Shown here: piece after piece, positions 17,454 through 26,052 of the stretch
Layout: each line of letters starts with the position of its first letter
Numbering within the stretch: position 1 is the stretch's first letter
Assembly (NCBI GenBank): GCA_964415675.1
Contig: CAYQBG010000002.1
Coordinates: forward strand, 202,026 to 266,025
Reading direction: 5' to 3'
Source of the DNA: UBA5336 sp964415675
Lineage (GTDB): Bacteria; Pseudomonadota; Alphaproteobacteria; Caulobacterales; Hyphomonadaceae
Length of the DNA stretch: 64,000 nt
Notes under the pieces: model-generated
The model's database searches: none
What the model was told of the DNA's origin: nothing
The model's input: the letters and a program-made list of their open reading frames with translations, nothing else
Translations under genes and position numbers: made by a program

Positions 17454-18201
17454 GACCGGTCGGGCGCTTGTCACGGGCGGGGGAAAGCGGATTGGCCGCG
17501 CAATCGCCGAAGCCCTTGGCGAGGCCGGTTGGTCGGTGGCCGTCCATTATCGAAGCTCCGCCGCTGAGGCGGATGCGGTCGCCGAGACGATACGCGGGAG
17601 TGGGAGCAACGCGGCCACGGTGCGCGCCAATCTTGCCGATGAGGCCGAAACCGGCGAACTGATCGCCGCAGCCGGGGCAGCGCTCGGTGGGCCGCTGACG
17701 CTGCTTGTGAATTCTGCGTCGGCATTCGAGAATGACAGTGCCGACGATCACAATCGGCGCGGCTGGGATCTCCATATGGAGACAAATCTTCGCGCGCCCA
17801 TTCATCTCGCTCAGGATTTCGCCAATGCCCTGCCACATGACGAAAACGGAGTGGTGATCAACCTGATCGACCAGCGTGTCTGGAAGCTCAATCCGCAATT
17901 CTTCACATACACCCTTTCGAAAAGCGCGCTCTGGACGGCCACAAGGACAATGGCGCAGGCGCTGGCCCCGCGCATTCGTGTCAATGCTATTGGTCCGGGG
18001 CCGACACTTCGTTCGGTCCACCAGAGCGAGGAGGAGTTCGAGGCCGAACTGGCGGCGACGCTGACGGGAAAGGGCTCCAATTCGGAAGAGATCGTGAAGG
18101 CGGTGATGTACCTGATCGCTGCCAAGAGTGTGACCGGACAAATGATCGCCTCAGATGGCGGCCAGCATCTGGTCTGGCAGACACCGGACATACAGGTTTG
18201 A
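17446..18201 (+). CDS. SDR family oxidoreductase, pteridine-reductase/FolM-like
   Basis: A 251-residue short-chain dehydrogenase. The cofactor motif is TGGGKRIGRAIAEAL with a following basic region (HYRSS) that suggests NADPH; the catalytic set includes YTLSKSAL (Tyr-x3-Lys). The RIG variant of the glycine motif and the INLIDQRVWKLNPQFFTYTLSK segment are typical of FolM/dihydromonapterin-reductase-like proteins. Overlaps the exchanger by 8 bases and touches the following aldolase gene by one base. Substrate is inferred. Confidence 0.85.
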   Translation: MAETGRALVTGGGKRIGRAIAEALGEAGWSVAVHYRSSAAEADAVAETIRGSGSNAATVRANLADEAETGELIAAAGAALGGPLTLLVNSASAFENDSADDHNRRGWDLHMETNLRAPIHLAQDFANALPHDENGVVINLIDQRVWKLNPQFFTYTLSKSALWTATRTMAQALAPRIRVNAIGPGPTLRSVHQSEEEFEAELAATLTGKGSNSEEIVKAVMYLIAAKSVTGQMIASDGGQHLVWQTPDIQV

Positions 18202-19223
18202 TGGATTTTTCTTCCGACACTTCGGCGCCGGCACATCCAGCGGTCCTGGCCGCGCTCGAAGCGGCCAATGCGGGCAGCGCGCCCAGCTATGGCGCCGATG
18301 CCGTTCATGGCCAGTTGGGCGGCACACTCAGGCAGGTTTTCGAAACAGAGGATTTCGATTTCTGGCTGACAGCCTCGGGCACGGCGGCCAATGCGCTCGC
18401 CCTTTCTGTCATGTGCCCACCGACGGGGGCTGTACTGTGTCATGAGGAGGCCCATATCGCGCGCGATGAACGCGGGGCGCCGGAATTCTTCACCGGCGGC
18501 GCCAAGCTTCAGCTGCTTCCGGGTTTCGGTGCGCAGATCGAGGAGGCCGCGCTGCGTGACGCAATGGCAGCGATCGACCGCGATTTCGTTCATGAAACAC
18601 CTGCAGAGACGCTGTCGCTCACGCATCTGAGCGAATGCGGGACAGCCTGTGAGCCGGCGCGGCTGGCTCATTATTGCGCACTGGCAAGGGCGAGCGGGCT
18701 GAACGTGCACCTGGATGGTGCCCGGTTCGCCAATGCGCTTGCCGGTTCGGGGGTAAGCCCGGCACAGATGAGCTGGAAAGCCGGCGTGGATGTGCTCACG
18801 CTTGGCCTGACCAAGACCGGCGCCATGGGGTGCGAGATCATCCTCCTGTTCGGAGCCATGCGCGCGCGATTTGCAGAGCTGCGTGCGCGGGCGAAACGCT
18901 CCGGTCATATGCCGGCAAAGATGCGTTTCCTGGCTGCGCAGGCACAGGCGCTGCTGGCCGATGGGCTTTGGCTGGATCTCGCCGGCAAGGCCAATCTGGC
19001 CGCCCGCCAGGTGTCGAATATCCTGTGCGCTGTGCCGGGTGTGGAACTGGTTTATCCGGTTGAGGGCAATGAGGTGTTTGTGCGCCTGCCCGAAGACATG
19101 ATCGCGCGCCTGAAGTCCGCTGGCGCGGTGTTTTATCCCTGGCCGGGCGGGTGTCAGCGCTTCGTCTGTTCCTGGACAACGGGCGTGCGCGAAATCGACG
19201 CCCTGCAAGACGCGCTCAGCTGA
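18201..19223 (+). CDS. Low-specificity threonine aldolase family PLP enzyme
   Basis: A 340-residue fold-type I PLP enzyme. Landmarks are DFSSDTSAPAHPAVLAALEAAN, SYGADAVHGQLGGTLRQVFE, a substrate/PLP region with LSLTHLSECGT, HLDGARFANAL with the PLP-ring Asp, and the Schiff-base Lys in LTLGLTKTGAMGCE. Family members cleave L-threonine or allo-threonine to glycine and acetaldehyde. ATG 18201 is used because the preceding in-frame TTG is unneeded. Likely translated with the upstream SDR. Confidence 0.92.
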   Translation: MDFSSDTSAPAHPAVLAALEAANAGSAPSYGADAVHGQLGGTLRQVFETEDFDFWLTASGTAANALALSVMCPPTGAVLCHEEAHIARDERGAPEFFTGGAKLQLLPGFGAQIEEAALRDAMAAIDRDFVHETPAETLSLTHLSECGTACEPARLAHYCALARASGLNVHLDGARFANALAGSGVSPAQMSWKAGVDVLTLGLTKTGAMGCEIILLFGAMRARFAELRARAKRSGHMPAKMRFLAAQAQALLADGLWLDLAGKANLAARQVSNILCAVPGVELVYPVEGNEVFVRLPEDMIARLKSAGAVFYPWPGGCQRFVCSWTTGVREIDALQDALS

Positions 19224-19236
19224 TCCATCCTCCCAC

Positions 19237-19264
19237 TTGACTTGTTCCGGAGTGGAAACATAAT
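19237..19264 (+). promoter_or_regulatory. Sigma-70-type promoter of the imuA-imuB-dnaE2 cassette
   Basis: TTGACT (19237-19242) and CATAAT (19259-19264) are separated by 16 bases, close to the vegetative consensus. Transcription would begin near 19271, only about 14 bases before the chosen imuA start. Confidence 0.65.
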
Positions 19265-19270
19265 AGGAAC
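19256..19270 (-). promoter_or_regulatory. LexA-like operator (GTTC-N7-GTTT) over the imuA promoter
   Basis: On the minus strand the sequence reads GTTC-N7-GTTT, one base from the alphaproteobacterial LexA box GTTC-N7-GTTC. It overlaps the -10 element, which is where a repressor would act. SOS control of imuA-imuB-dnaE2 is established in Caulobacter; the site here is a prediction. Confidence 0.55.
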
Positions 19271-19284
19271 ATATGGGGAATATT

Positions 19285-20013
19285 ATGGATAAATCAGCGC
19301 TCAAACTGGTGGATTTTTCACGCAAGGCGCGTGTGAATGGCGCGCTCCCGGCTTTTCCATATGGGCTGGGCGCGTGCGGGGTCCATGAAATTGCGCCCCG
19401 TAGCCATGCTGACGGGCTGGCGGCGAGCGGTTTTGCCGTGGCGGGCGGACTTCGCCAGGCGGGCCCGGGGGCGATTGTCTGGGTGGGCGGGCAGGCTGAG
19501 CGGCGTGAAACGGGCCGGCTTGCGGGTTTTGGACTCGCCAGATTCGGTATTGATCCGACCCGGCTTGTGGTCGTCCAGGCGCGCAAGTCTCGTAAGGCAC
19601 TCTGGGCGGTGGAGGAGGCGATGGGATCGCCTGCGGTCGCTCTGGTCGTTGCGGAACTGCCTGCGGTTGATTTCACCGCCAGCCGGCGCCTGGCCCTGGC
19701 AAGCGAGGCGCGCGGCATGCCGGTCATCCTGCTGCTGGGTTTTCGCTGCGAAGGGGCATCGGCGGCCGCAGCCCGATGGCGGGTCTCGGCGCGATCGTCT
19801 GCGCCCAATCGCTGGGACCGGCGCGCGCCGGGCCATCCGCGCTGGCAGGCGGTTCTGGAGCGTTCGCGGGCGGTGCCGGGCATGTCTGGCCGTGCCTATG
19901 ATCTGGAGTTCGACCATGAGGCGTTATCTCTGCATATGGTTTCCGGACTGGCCGCTGGAGCGTCTCGCCCGCCAGCGCCGGATAAGGACGAAACCTGGCG
20001 TGACACCGGATGA
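19285..20013 (+). CDS. imuA: ImuA, RecA/SulA-like SOS mutagenesis accessory protein
   Basis: A 242-residue RecA-like protein without a proper Walker A lysine motif. It starts with a family-like region (FPYGLGACGVHEIAP) and carries RRLALASEARGMPVILLLGF and a C-terminal RWQAVLERSRAVPG...YDLEFDHEA. ImuA works with ImuB and DnaE2 in damage-induced translesion synthesis. The start is ATG 19285, which has GGGGA a few bases upstream, rather than ATG 19273, which lies almost at the predicted transcription start. The 3' end overlaps imuB by 98 bases. Confidence 0.88.
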   Translation: MDKSALKLVDFSRKARVNGALPAFPYGLGACGVHEIAPRSHADGLAASGFAVAGGLRQAGPGAIVWVGGQAERRETGRLAGFGLARFGIDPTRLVVVQARKSRKALWAVEEAMGSPAVALVVAELPAVDFTASRRLALASEARGMPVILLLGFRCEGASAAAARWRVSARSSAPNRWDRRAPGHPRWQAVLERSRAVPGMSGRAYDLEFDHEALSLHMVSGLAAGASRPPAPDKDETWRDTG

Positions 20014-21571
20014 GTCGGCTGGTCCCTTCGCCCTGGTCGAGACGGGGGCGCATGGCCTCTCCATTGCTGCGGCGAACCGGGCTGCGCGCGCGGGCGGAAT
20101 CGCGCCCGGCCTTGGTTTCAGCGATGCCATGGCCCGCCTGCCGAACCTTGCAAGCGAGGAGATCGACCGCGCGAGTGACCGGCTGGCACTCAAACGCCTG
20201 GCCGTCTGGATGGGCCGGTATTCACCCCTGGTGTCAGAACATGGCGCTGACGGCATTCTCCTGGAGACGACCGGCTGCGACCATCTTTTCGGCGGCGAGG
20301 CGGCCATGGCCGATGAGATTGCAGCCCGGCTGGACGGGTTTGGCCTGACGGCCCGGCTCGGACTGGCCGGCACGCCGGGTGCGGGTCATGCACTTGCCCA
20401 TGCCGGACCGGCGAGCCCGGTTCTTCTGGCACCGGGAGATGAACATGACGGGCTGGCCGGCCTGCCCGTGTCGGCCCTGCGCCTGTCGGCGGCGACATTG
20501 CGGCTGTTGCGCCGGTTCGGTCTCAACCAGATTGGCCAGCTCTACGGGCTGGACCGCCGGGCGCTGGCGCGCCGTTTTGCCTCGCGCGAGGCGGCGGATG
20601 CGGTGGTGATGCGTCTCGACCAGGCGCTGGGCCTGCGGGCTGAACCGCTTGAGCCGCTGCGCCCCGCGCCCGAGCATGTCGCGCGTCTGGCCTGCCCCGA
20701 GCCGCTCCTGCACATTGAGGGTATACGAGCCGGCCTCGACAGCCTGCTGGAGATGCTGTGCGCCGACCTGGCGGGCCATGGCTGCGCCGCGCGGGGCTTC
20801 CGGTTGGCGGCCTATCGCAGCGATGGCCGCGTCTCCTCGGTGCGTGTGCGCGCAGCCCGGCCGGTTCGAGCGCCGGCCCATATCGGTCGGCTGTTGAAGG
20901 AACGCCTTGACGAGATCGACCCCGGTTTCGGGATTGACCTGCTCCTGCTTGAGGCCCTTCACCCCGATGCGATGGAGGCTGGCGCGCCTGTCCTGTCGGG
21001 TGACCTGGCGGGTCATGTCATGGACATTGGCGAGATTTCAGCTCTTGCTGACCGTATTGTGGCCCGGCTCGGCTCGGGCACGGTGAAAGTGATTGTTCCT
21101 CAGGACAGTCACCTGCCCGAACGTCTTGAACGCCTTGAAGATTTTGACGGCCAGCTTCCCGAATGGCCCGCTGTGACGCATGGTATGAGTGCGCGGCCGC
21201 TGCGGATATTCAGCCGGCCAGAGCCGGTGGAGGTGCTGGCAGAAGTGCCGGACGGACCGCCATTGCGTTTTGTCTGGCGCCGGATCGCGCGGCGTGTCGC
21301 GCGGGCAGATGGGCCAGAACGGATTGCGCCGGAATGGTGGCTGGAAGGTGAGACCTGCCTGCCCTCGCCCTTGCCGGTCCACGAAGTCAAGGCAGACAGT
21401 CCTGAGCGCGACGCATCGCGGAGCGCAGCGAGGCGGGCGGTCAAGCGAACAAGAGATTATTACCGGATCGAGGATGAGGCGGGCCGGCGCTACTGGGTCT
21501 TCCGCGACGGGCTTTACGGCGATGGGCGGGGTGGGGCGCCGCAATGGTATGTGCATGGTGTGTTCGCATGA
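19916..21571 (+). CDS. imuB: ImuB, Y-family polymerase-like protein
   Basis: A 551-residue DinB/UmuC-like protein starting MRRYLCIWFPDWPLERLAR, the standard ImuB opening. The palm and thumb regions are recognisable (GLGFSDAMARLPNL, ILLETTGCDHLFGGEAAM, RRFGLNQIGQLYGLDRRALARRF) but the acidic catalytic residues of active Y-family polymerases are not seen. This is expected, because ImuB is a non-catalytic hub that bridges the beta clamp, ImuA and DnaE2. Its TGA overlaps the dnaE2 ATG (ATGA). Confidence 0.92.
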   Translation: MRRYLCIWFPDWPLERLARQRRIRTKPGVTPDESAGPFALVETGAHGLSIAAANRAARAGGIAPGLGFSDAMARLPNLASEEIDRASDRLALKRLAVWMGRYSPLVSEHGADGILLETTGCDHLFGGEAAMADEIAARLDGFGLTARLGLAGTPGAGHALAHAGPASPVLLAPGDEHDGLAGLPVSALRLSAATLRLLRRFGLNQIGQLYGLDRRALARRFASREAADAVVMRLDQALGLRAEPLEPLRPAPEHVARLACPEPLLHIEGIRAGLDSLLEMLCADLAGHGCAARGFRLAAYRSDGRVSSVRVRAARPVRAPAHIGRLLKERLDEIDPGFGIDLLLLEALHPDAMEAGAPVLSGDLAGHVMDIGEISALADRIVARLGSGTVKVIVPQDSHLPERLERLEDFDGQLPEWPAVTHGMSARPLRIFSRPEPVEVLAEVPDGPPLRFVWRRIARRVARADGPERIAPEWWLEGETCLPSPLPVHEVKADSPERDASRSAARRAVKRTRDYYRIEDEAGRRYWVFRDGLYGDGRGGAPQWYVHGVFA

Positions 21572-24500
21572 ACGATTATGCCGAGCTTCAATGCATGACC
21601 AATTTCTCCTTCCTGCATGGCGCCAGCCATGCCGGGGAACTGGTTGCGCAGGCAAAACTCCTGGGGCTGTCAGCGCTCGGCGTGGCCGACCGTAACACGC
21701 TGGCGGGTGCGGTGCGTGCCCATGCGGCCGCGCGCGAGCATGGTCTCGACCTGCTTGTCGGGGCGCGTCTCGACCTTGCCGAGGGGCGCAGTTTCCTGTG
21801 CTATCCGATGCACCGGGCCGCCTATGGCCGGCTCTCGCAGCTTCTGTCAAAGGGCAAGCTCGCCGCACAGAAGGGCGCCTGCCATATCACGCTCGGCGAT
21901 GTCATCACTCATGGTGATGGCCAGGTCTTCATCGCCCTGCCGCCCGCGCGCCCGGACCCGGCCTTCGAAGCGCTTCTGGTGCGCCTGTCTGGGCTGTGGG
22001 GTGATCGGTTATACCTTGCCGCGAGCTACCGTTTTGCCGGGCGCGACCGCGAGGGCCTGGCGCGGCTGGCCGAGCTTGGCGCGCGCACCGGCGTGCCCCT
22101 CGTGGCGACCAATGATGTGCTGTATCACGCCCCTGAACGGCGCCCGCTCCAGGATGTGCTCACCTGTATCCGCGAGCATTGCACGCTTGAGACGGCTGGC
22201 CAGCGCCTGCAGGCTAATGCCGAGCGGCACCTGAAAGCGCCTGCGGAGATGGCGCGCCTGTTTCGCGGCTTCGAGCCGGCGCTGGCGCGCACCGGAGAGA
22301 TTGCCGCGCGTTGCCATTTCTCGCTTGATGAGCTGGCCTATGAATATCCAGATGAACCGGTCCCGCCCGGAAAGACGGCGCAGGATCATCTGGAAGACCT
22401 GACCTGGGCGGGCGCGGACTGGCGTTATCCCGGCGGTGTGCCCGCGCGGGTCCGGCGTACGCTGCGCAAGGAACTCAGCCTCATCGCGGAACTTCAGTAT
22501 GCGCCTTATTTCCTGACGGTCCATGATATTGTGGCCTGGGCGCGCGGGCAGGCCATTCTGTGCCAGGGGCGCGGCTCGGCGGCCAATTCGGCGGTGTGTT
22601 TCTGCCTTGGCATCACCAGTGTCGATCCGGACACGAGCAGCCTGCTGTTCGAGCGCTTCCTGTCGAAGGAACGGCGCGAGCCGCCCGATATCGATGTCGA
22701 TTTCGAGCATGAACGCCGCGAGGAAGTGATCCAGTATATCTATCGCCGCTATGGGCGCGCGCGGGCCGCGCTGACAGCGACGGTGATCTCCTATCGCCCC
22801 CGTTCCGCAGTGCGCGATGTTTGCAAGGCCCTGGGTCTTTCGCAGGATGTGGCGAGCGCGCTGGCGGGAACGGTCTGGGGCAGCTGGGGGCGCGAGATCC
22901 GGCTTGAGCAGTTGCGTGCGGCGGGCCTTGACCCGGACAGCCTGGTGATCCGGCGGGCCGTGGCGCTGATCCGTCAGCTGATCGGTTTCCCGCGCCATCT
23001 TTCCCAGCATGTCGGCGGCTTTGTGCTCACCCGAGGGCTGCTGACGCAAACCGTGCCCATCGGCAATGCCGCGATGGATGAGCGCACCTTCATCGAATGG
23101 GACAAGGACGATATAGAGACGCTTGGGATCATGAAGGTGGATGTGCTTGCGCTCGGCATGCTGACCTGTATCCGCAAGGCGTTCGACATGCTCGCGCTCT
23201 ACAAGGGTCTGGAGCATGATCTTGCCAGTATCCCGCAAGACGATGCCGCGACCTACGATATGCTTTGCGAGGGCGACAGTCTCGGTGTCTTCCAGGTCGA
23301 GAGCCGCGCACAGATGAACATGCTGCCGCGCCTTCGCCCGCGCGAATTCTACGACCTTGTCATCGAGGTGGCGATCGTGCGCCCCGGTCCGATCCAGGGC
23401 GACATGGTGCATCCCTATCTGCGCCGCCGGCAGGGAAAGGAGAAAATCACCTACCCACGGCCCGCGCCGGAACATGGCCATGCCAAGGAGCTGGAGAATA
23501 TTCTCGGGCGTACACTTGGCGTACCATTGTTTCAGGAGCAGGCCATGCAGATTGCCATGGATGCGGCCAAATTCACCCCGGATGAGGCCAATGGCCTGCG
23601 CCGGGCGATGGCGACCTTCCGAAAGGTGGGCACCATCCAGAATTACCAGGACAAGATGGTCGAGCGGATGATCGCACGTGGTTATGAGCCGGATTTCGCC
23701 CGCCGCTGTTTCGACCAGATCAAGGGGTTCGGGGAATATGGCTTCCCGGAAAGCCATGCGGCGAGCTTTGCCCTGCTTGTCTATGTCTCCTCCTGGTTGA
23801 AATGCCACCACCCGGATGTGTTCTGCGCCGCGCTGCTCAATTCCCAGCCGATGGGTTTTTATGCTCCCGCCCAGATTGTGCGCGATGCGCGCGAGCATGG
23901 GGTGGAGGTGCGCGGCGTAGATGTGAACCGGTCCGAATGGGACAATACGCTGGAGCCGGCGAGCGGGGAGGGGGCATGTCTCGCGGTCCGTCTGGGGCTG
24001 CGCCAGGTCGATGGTCTGCGTGAGGATGAGGCGGAAAAGCTGCTGGCCGCACGCGGGCAGGGATATTATCGCCCGGACGAGTTGCGCCGGCGGGCCGGCC
24101 TCATGCGCCGTTCGGTCGAACTGCTTGCTGCCGCGGATGGCTTCCGCTCAATGGGACTGGACCGGCGCGGTGCGCTCTGGGCGGTGCGCGGCGAGGCGCC
24201 AGGCCCGGCCTTGCCTCTGTTCGCCGCTGCAGATGTCACCGATCAGGGCGGCGAGGCGCAGGCGAACCTGCCGGTCATGCCGATGAGCGAACATGTGCTA
24301 CAGGATTACCAGACCACGCGCCTTTCGCTGAAGGATCATCCGCTCACTTTCCTGCGGGAGCGCTATGACGCAGCCCGGCTGAAGACGACCGCTGAGGCGG
24401 TCTCGCTGCCGAATGGCTGCGCGATGACGACCGCCGGTATTGTACTGGTCCGCCAGAAGCCGGGATCGGCGAACGGCGTCGTTTTCATCACGATCGAGGA

Positions 24501-24909
24501 TGAGACCGGGATTGCCAATCTCGTCGTGTGGCCGCGCACGGTTGCGATCTATCGCGCCACCGTGATGGGCGCGCGTATCCTGGCGGTGGTGGGGCGCGTG
24601 CAGCGCGCCGACAATGTCACCCATATCGTCGCTGAACGGCTGATCGACCGCACTGGCGATCTTGATCTGCTGGGCGAGGCGGCAAAGGAAAGGACTCTGG
24701 AAGCGGGTCTCGCGCGCGCCGGTCATGTGCGAAGCTTGGTCCTTTCGCAGGGCCAAAAACGGTCAGGGCAGAGAGCGGGCTCTGACCGGAAGGACCCGTT
24801 ATACGGAGTGCTTTCCCATGCAGACGAGGTCAAAAATCCAGTGGCAGACGATCCGCGCAGCCATCCCCGGAATGTGCGGATCATTCCCAAAAGCCGTGAT
24901 TTCCACTGA
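21568..24909 (+). CDS. dnaE2: Error-prone DNA polymerase DnaE2
   Basis: A 1113-residue C-family polymerase of the DnaE2 type: N-terminal PHP domain (YAELQCMTNFSFLHGASHAGELV), polymerase palm with PPDIDVDFEHERREEVIQYIY and LGIMKVDVLALGMLT, beta-clamp/OB-fold region (GIVLVRQKPGSANGVVFITIEDETG), and the conserved tail SHPRNVRIIPKSRDFH. Length is normal. It performs damage-induced translesion synthesis with ImuA and ImuB. The start overlaps the imuB stop by 4 bases, so the cassette is one transcript. Confidence 0.96.
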   Translation: MNDYAELQCMTNFSFLHGASHAGELVAQAKLLGLSALGVADRNTLAGAVRAHAAAREHGLDLLVGARLDLAEGRSFLCYPMHRAAYGRLSQLLSKGKLAAQKGACHITLGDVITHGDGQVFIALPPARPDPAFEALLVRLSGLWGDRLYLAASYRFAGRDREGLARLAELGARTGVPLVATNDVLYHAPERRPLQDVLTCIREHCTLETAGQRLQANAERHLKAPAEMARLFRGFEPALARTGEIAARCHFSLDELAYEYPDEPVPPGKTAQDHLEDLTWAGADWRYPGGVPARVRRTLRKELSLIAELQYAPYFLTVHDIVAWARGQAILCQGRGSAANSAVCFCLGITSVDPDTSSLLFERFLSKERREPPDIDVDFEHERREEVIQYIYRRYGRARAALTATVISYRPRSAVRDVCKALGLSQDVASALAGTVWGSWGREIRLEQLRAAGLDPDSLVIRRAVALIRQLIGFPRHLSQHVGGFVLTRGLLTQTVPIGNAAMDERTFIEWDKDDIETLGIMKVDVLALGMLTCIRKAFDMLALYKGLEHDLASIPQDDAATYDMLCEGDSLGVFQVESRAQMNMLPRLRPREFYDLVIEVAIVRPGPIQGDMVHPYLRRRQGKEKITYPRPAPEHGHAKELENILGRTLGVPLFQEQAMQIAMDAAKFTPDEANGLRRAMATFRKVGTIQNYQDKMVERMIARGYEPDFARRCFDQIKGFGEYGFPESHAASFALLVYVSSWLKCHHPDVFCAALLNSQPMGFYAPAQIVRDAREHGVEVRGVDVNRSEWDNTLEPASGEGACLAVRLGLRQVDGLREDEAEKLLAARGQGYYRPDELRRRAGLMRRSVELLAAADGFRSMGLDRRGALWAVRGEAPGPALPLFAAADVTDQGGEAQANLPVMPMSEHVLQDYQTTRLSLKDHPLTFLRERYDAARLKTTAEAVSLPNGCAMTTAGIVLVRQKPGSANGVVFITIEDETGIANLVVWPRTVAIYRATVMGARILAVVGRVQRADNVTHIVAERLIDRTGDLDLLGEAAKERTLEAGLARAGHVRSLVLSQGQKRSGQRAGSDRKDPLYGVLSHADEVKNPVADDPRSHPRNVRIIPKSRDFH

Positions 24910-25024
24910 TTTTCGCGAAGAGCCATTTCAGAGGCCCTAACCGGAAGCCACGATTCGTTAACCAATGACCTGATAATCACACCACAAGTTTCCGGACACA
25001 AAGGGCGGTGCCGGAGAGGCCGAA

Positions 25025-25060
25025 ATGAAAACCAAAAAGGGCAGTGCCCCATGCGCATGA
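25025..25060 (+). CDS. Possible 11-codon leader ORF overlapping the flhF-like start
   Basis: GGAGAGG (25013-25019) precedes ATG 25025, which opens MKTKKGSAPCA and stops at TGA 25058-25060, inside the first codons of the next gene. The best ribosome site in this gap belongs to this ORF and not to ATG 25051. Translational coupling is therefore plausible, but nothing else supports expression. Confidence 0.35.
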   Translation: MKTKKGSAPCA

Positions 25061-26052
25061 AAATGTTTGCCGCCGCGACGTTCGAGGATGCCAAGGCAAT
25101 GATCTTCGCCGAGATGGGCGAGGATGCCGTCATCCTGTCTGAGCGCGAAGTCAATGGCGGCGTTGAGGTCCGCGCCGCAACTGACAAGATGGGCGGCGGC
25201 ATGGTCCCGAACGAGCCGCTGTTCATGTCGCGTTTTGCCGATGCGCCGGTACCCCGCCATGCTGAAAACCCCCTGCGCTCGCGTGTCCGTGACGCGCTGA
25301 TCTGGCATGGCGCACCTGCCTCTTTCGCGCGCCGGATCAGCGAAGCCGGCGTTCAGAAGACGCGGGTGAACGATCCGGTCGCGGCCATTGAGGCGGGCCT
25401 GTCCGAACTCATCGACTGCCGGCCGATCCCGGCAGTTCCCGACCGCGACATTATCCTTGTCGGCGCGCCAGGGCACGGGCGCACGGCGACAGCGGCCAAG
25501 CTGACCCGCCGCGCCTCAATTGCGCGGGCCCAGATCATGCCGGTGGCTGCAGACCTTGATGCAACCGCCGGCGGCGAACAGCTGGCGGCCTATCTTGAGC
25601 GCGAAAGTCACCAGGTCCGCAAAGCATCAACGCCTGACCTGTTGTTCGAAATGATGCGCAAGCTGCGGGCCGATGGCCATCGCTGCGTGATTGACATGCC
25701 GGCTATTATTCCCGGCGATACTCGGGAAATGGCGCAGCTGACAGATCTTGTGGCCGCACTGGACGCTGAGCCAGTCCTGGTCATGTCGGCCGAGGGCCAT
25801 CCCGATGACCAGGCCGATGCAGCCCGTGCCTTTGCACGGGCGGGCGTGGCGCGGGCGATTCTGACAAAGCTCGACGTTGCGCGACGGCGAGGCGGCGCGA
25901 TCGCCGCCCTGTCCAATGCAGGCATCGGGTTTTCGCACCTTGCGGCCACGCCGTTTATTGGCGGTGGCCTCGTTCCGGCGGGCGCCAGCCGTATGGCAGG
26001 GCTATTGCTGGAAGAATCGTCGGGGCAGATCGCCCTGAAAGGAGCAGCATAA
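25051..26052 (+). CDS. FlhF-like SRP-type GTPase, probably catalytically degenerate
   Basis: A 333-residue protein with the FlhF N-terminus (MRMKMFAAATFEDAKAMIFAEMGEDAVILS), a short middle region and an SRP-GTPase-like NG domain from about residue 75. The P-loop is GAPGHGRTATAAK (138-150), with Arg144 where the nucleotide-binding Lys should be. The G3 position reads IDMPAI (214-219) in place of the FlhF D-T-A-G-R. The G4 motif TKLD (272-275) is kept. FlhF recruits the flagellar machinery to the pole together with FlhG, which follows with a one-base overlap. GTP binding and hydrolysis are doubtful here. Confidence 0.75.
   Translation: MRMKMFAAATFEDAKAMIFAEMGEDAVILSEREVNGGVEVRAATDKMGGGMVPNEPLFMSRFADAPVPRHAENPLRSRVRDALIWHGAPASFARRISEAGVQKTRVNDPVAAIEAGLSELIDCRPIPAVPDRDIILVGAPGHGRTATAAKLTRRASIARAQIMPVAADLDATAGGEQLAAYLERESHQVRKASTPDLLFEMMRKLRADGHRCVIDMPAIIPGDTREMAQLTDLVAALDAEPVLVMSAEGHPDDQADAARAFARAGVARAILTKLDVARRRGGAIAALSNAGIGFSHLAATPFIGGGLVPAGASRMAGLLLEESSGQIALKGAA

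Noticed and set aside
17811..19883. Long open frame of 690 codons on the minus strand
   Set aside because: Antisense to an SDR, threonine aldolase and imuA, all with firm homology; composition is Arg/Pro-rich as expected from GC-rich antisense DNA.
21400..21440. Repeated GCG/AGC elements near the end of imuB
   Set aside because: Short low-complexity sequence in frame, with no copies elsewhere noticed.
22009..23898. 629-codon minus-strand frame inside dnaE2
   Set aside because: No recognisable motif; shadow of a highly conserved polymerase.
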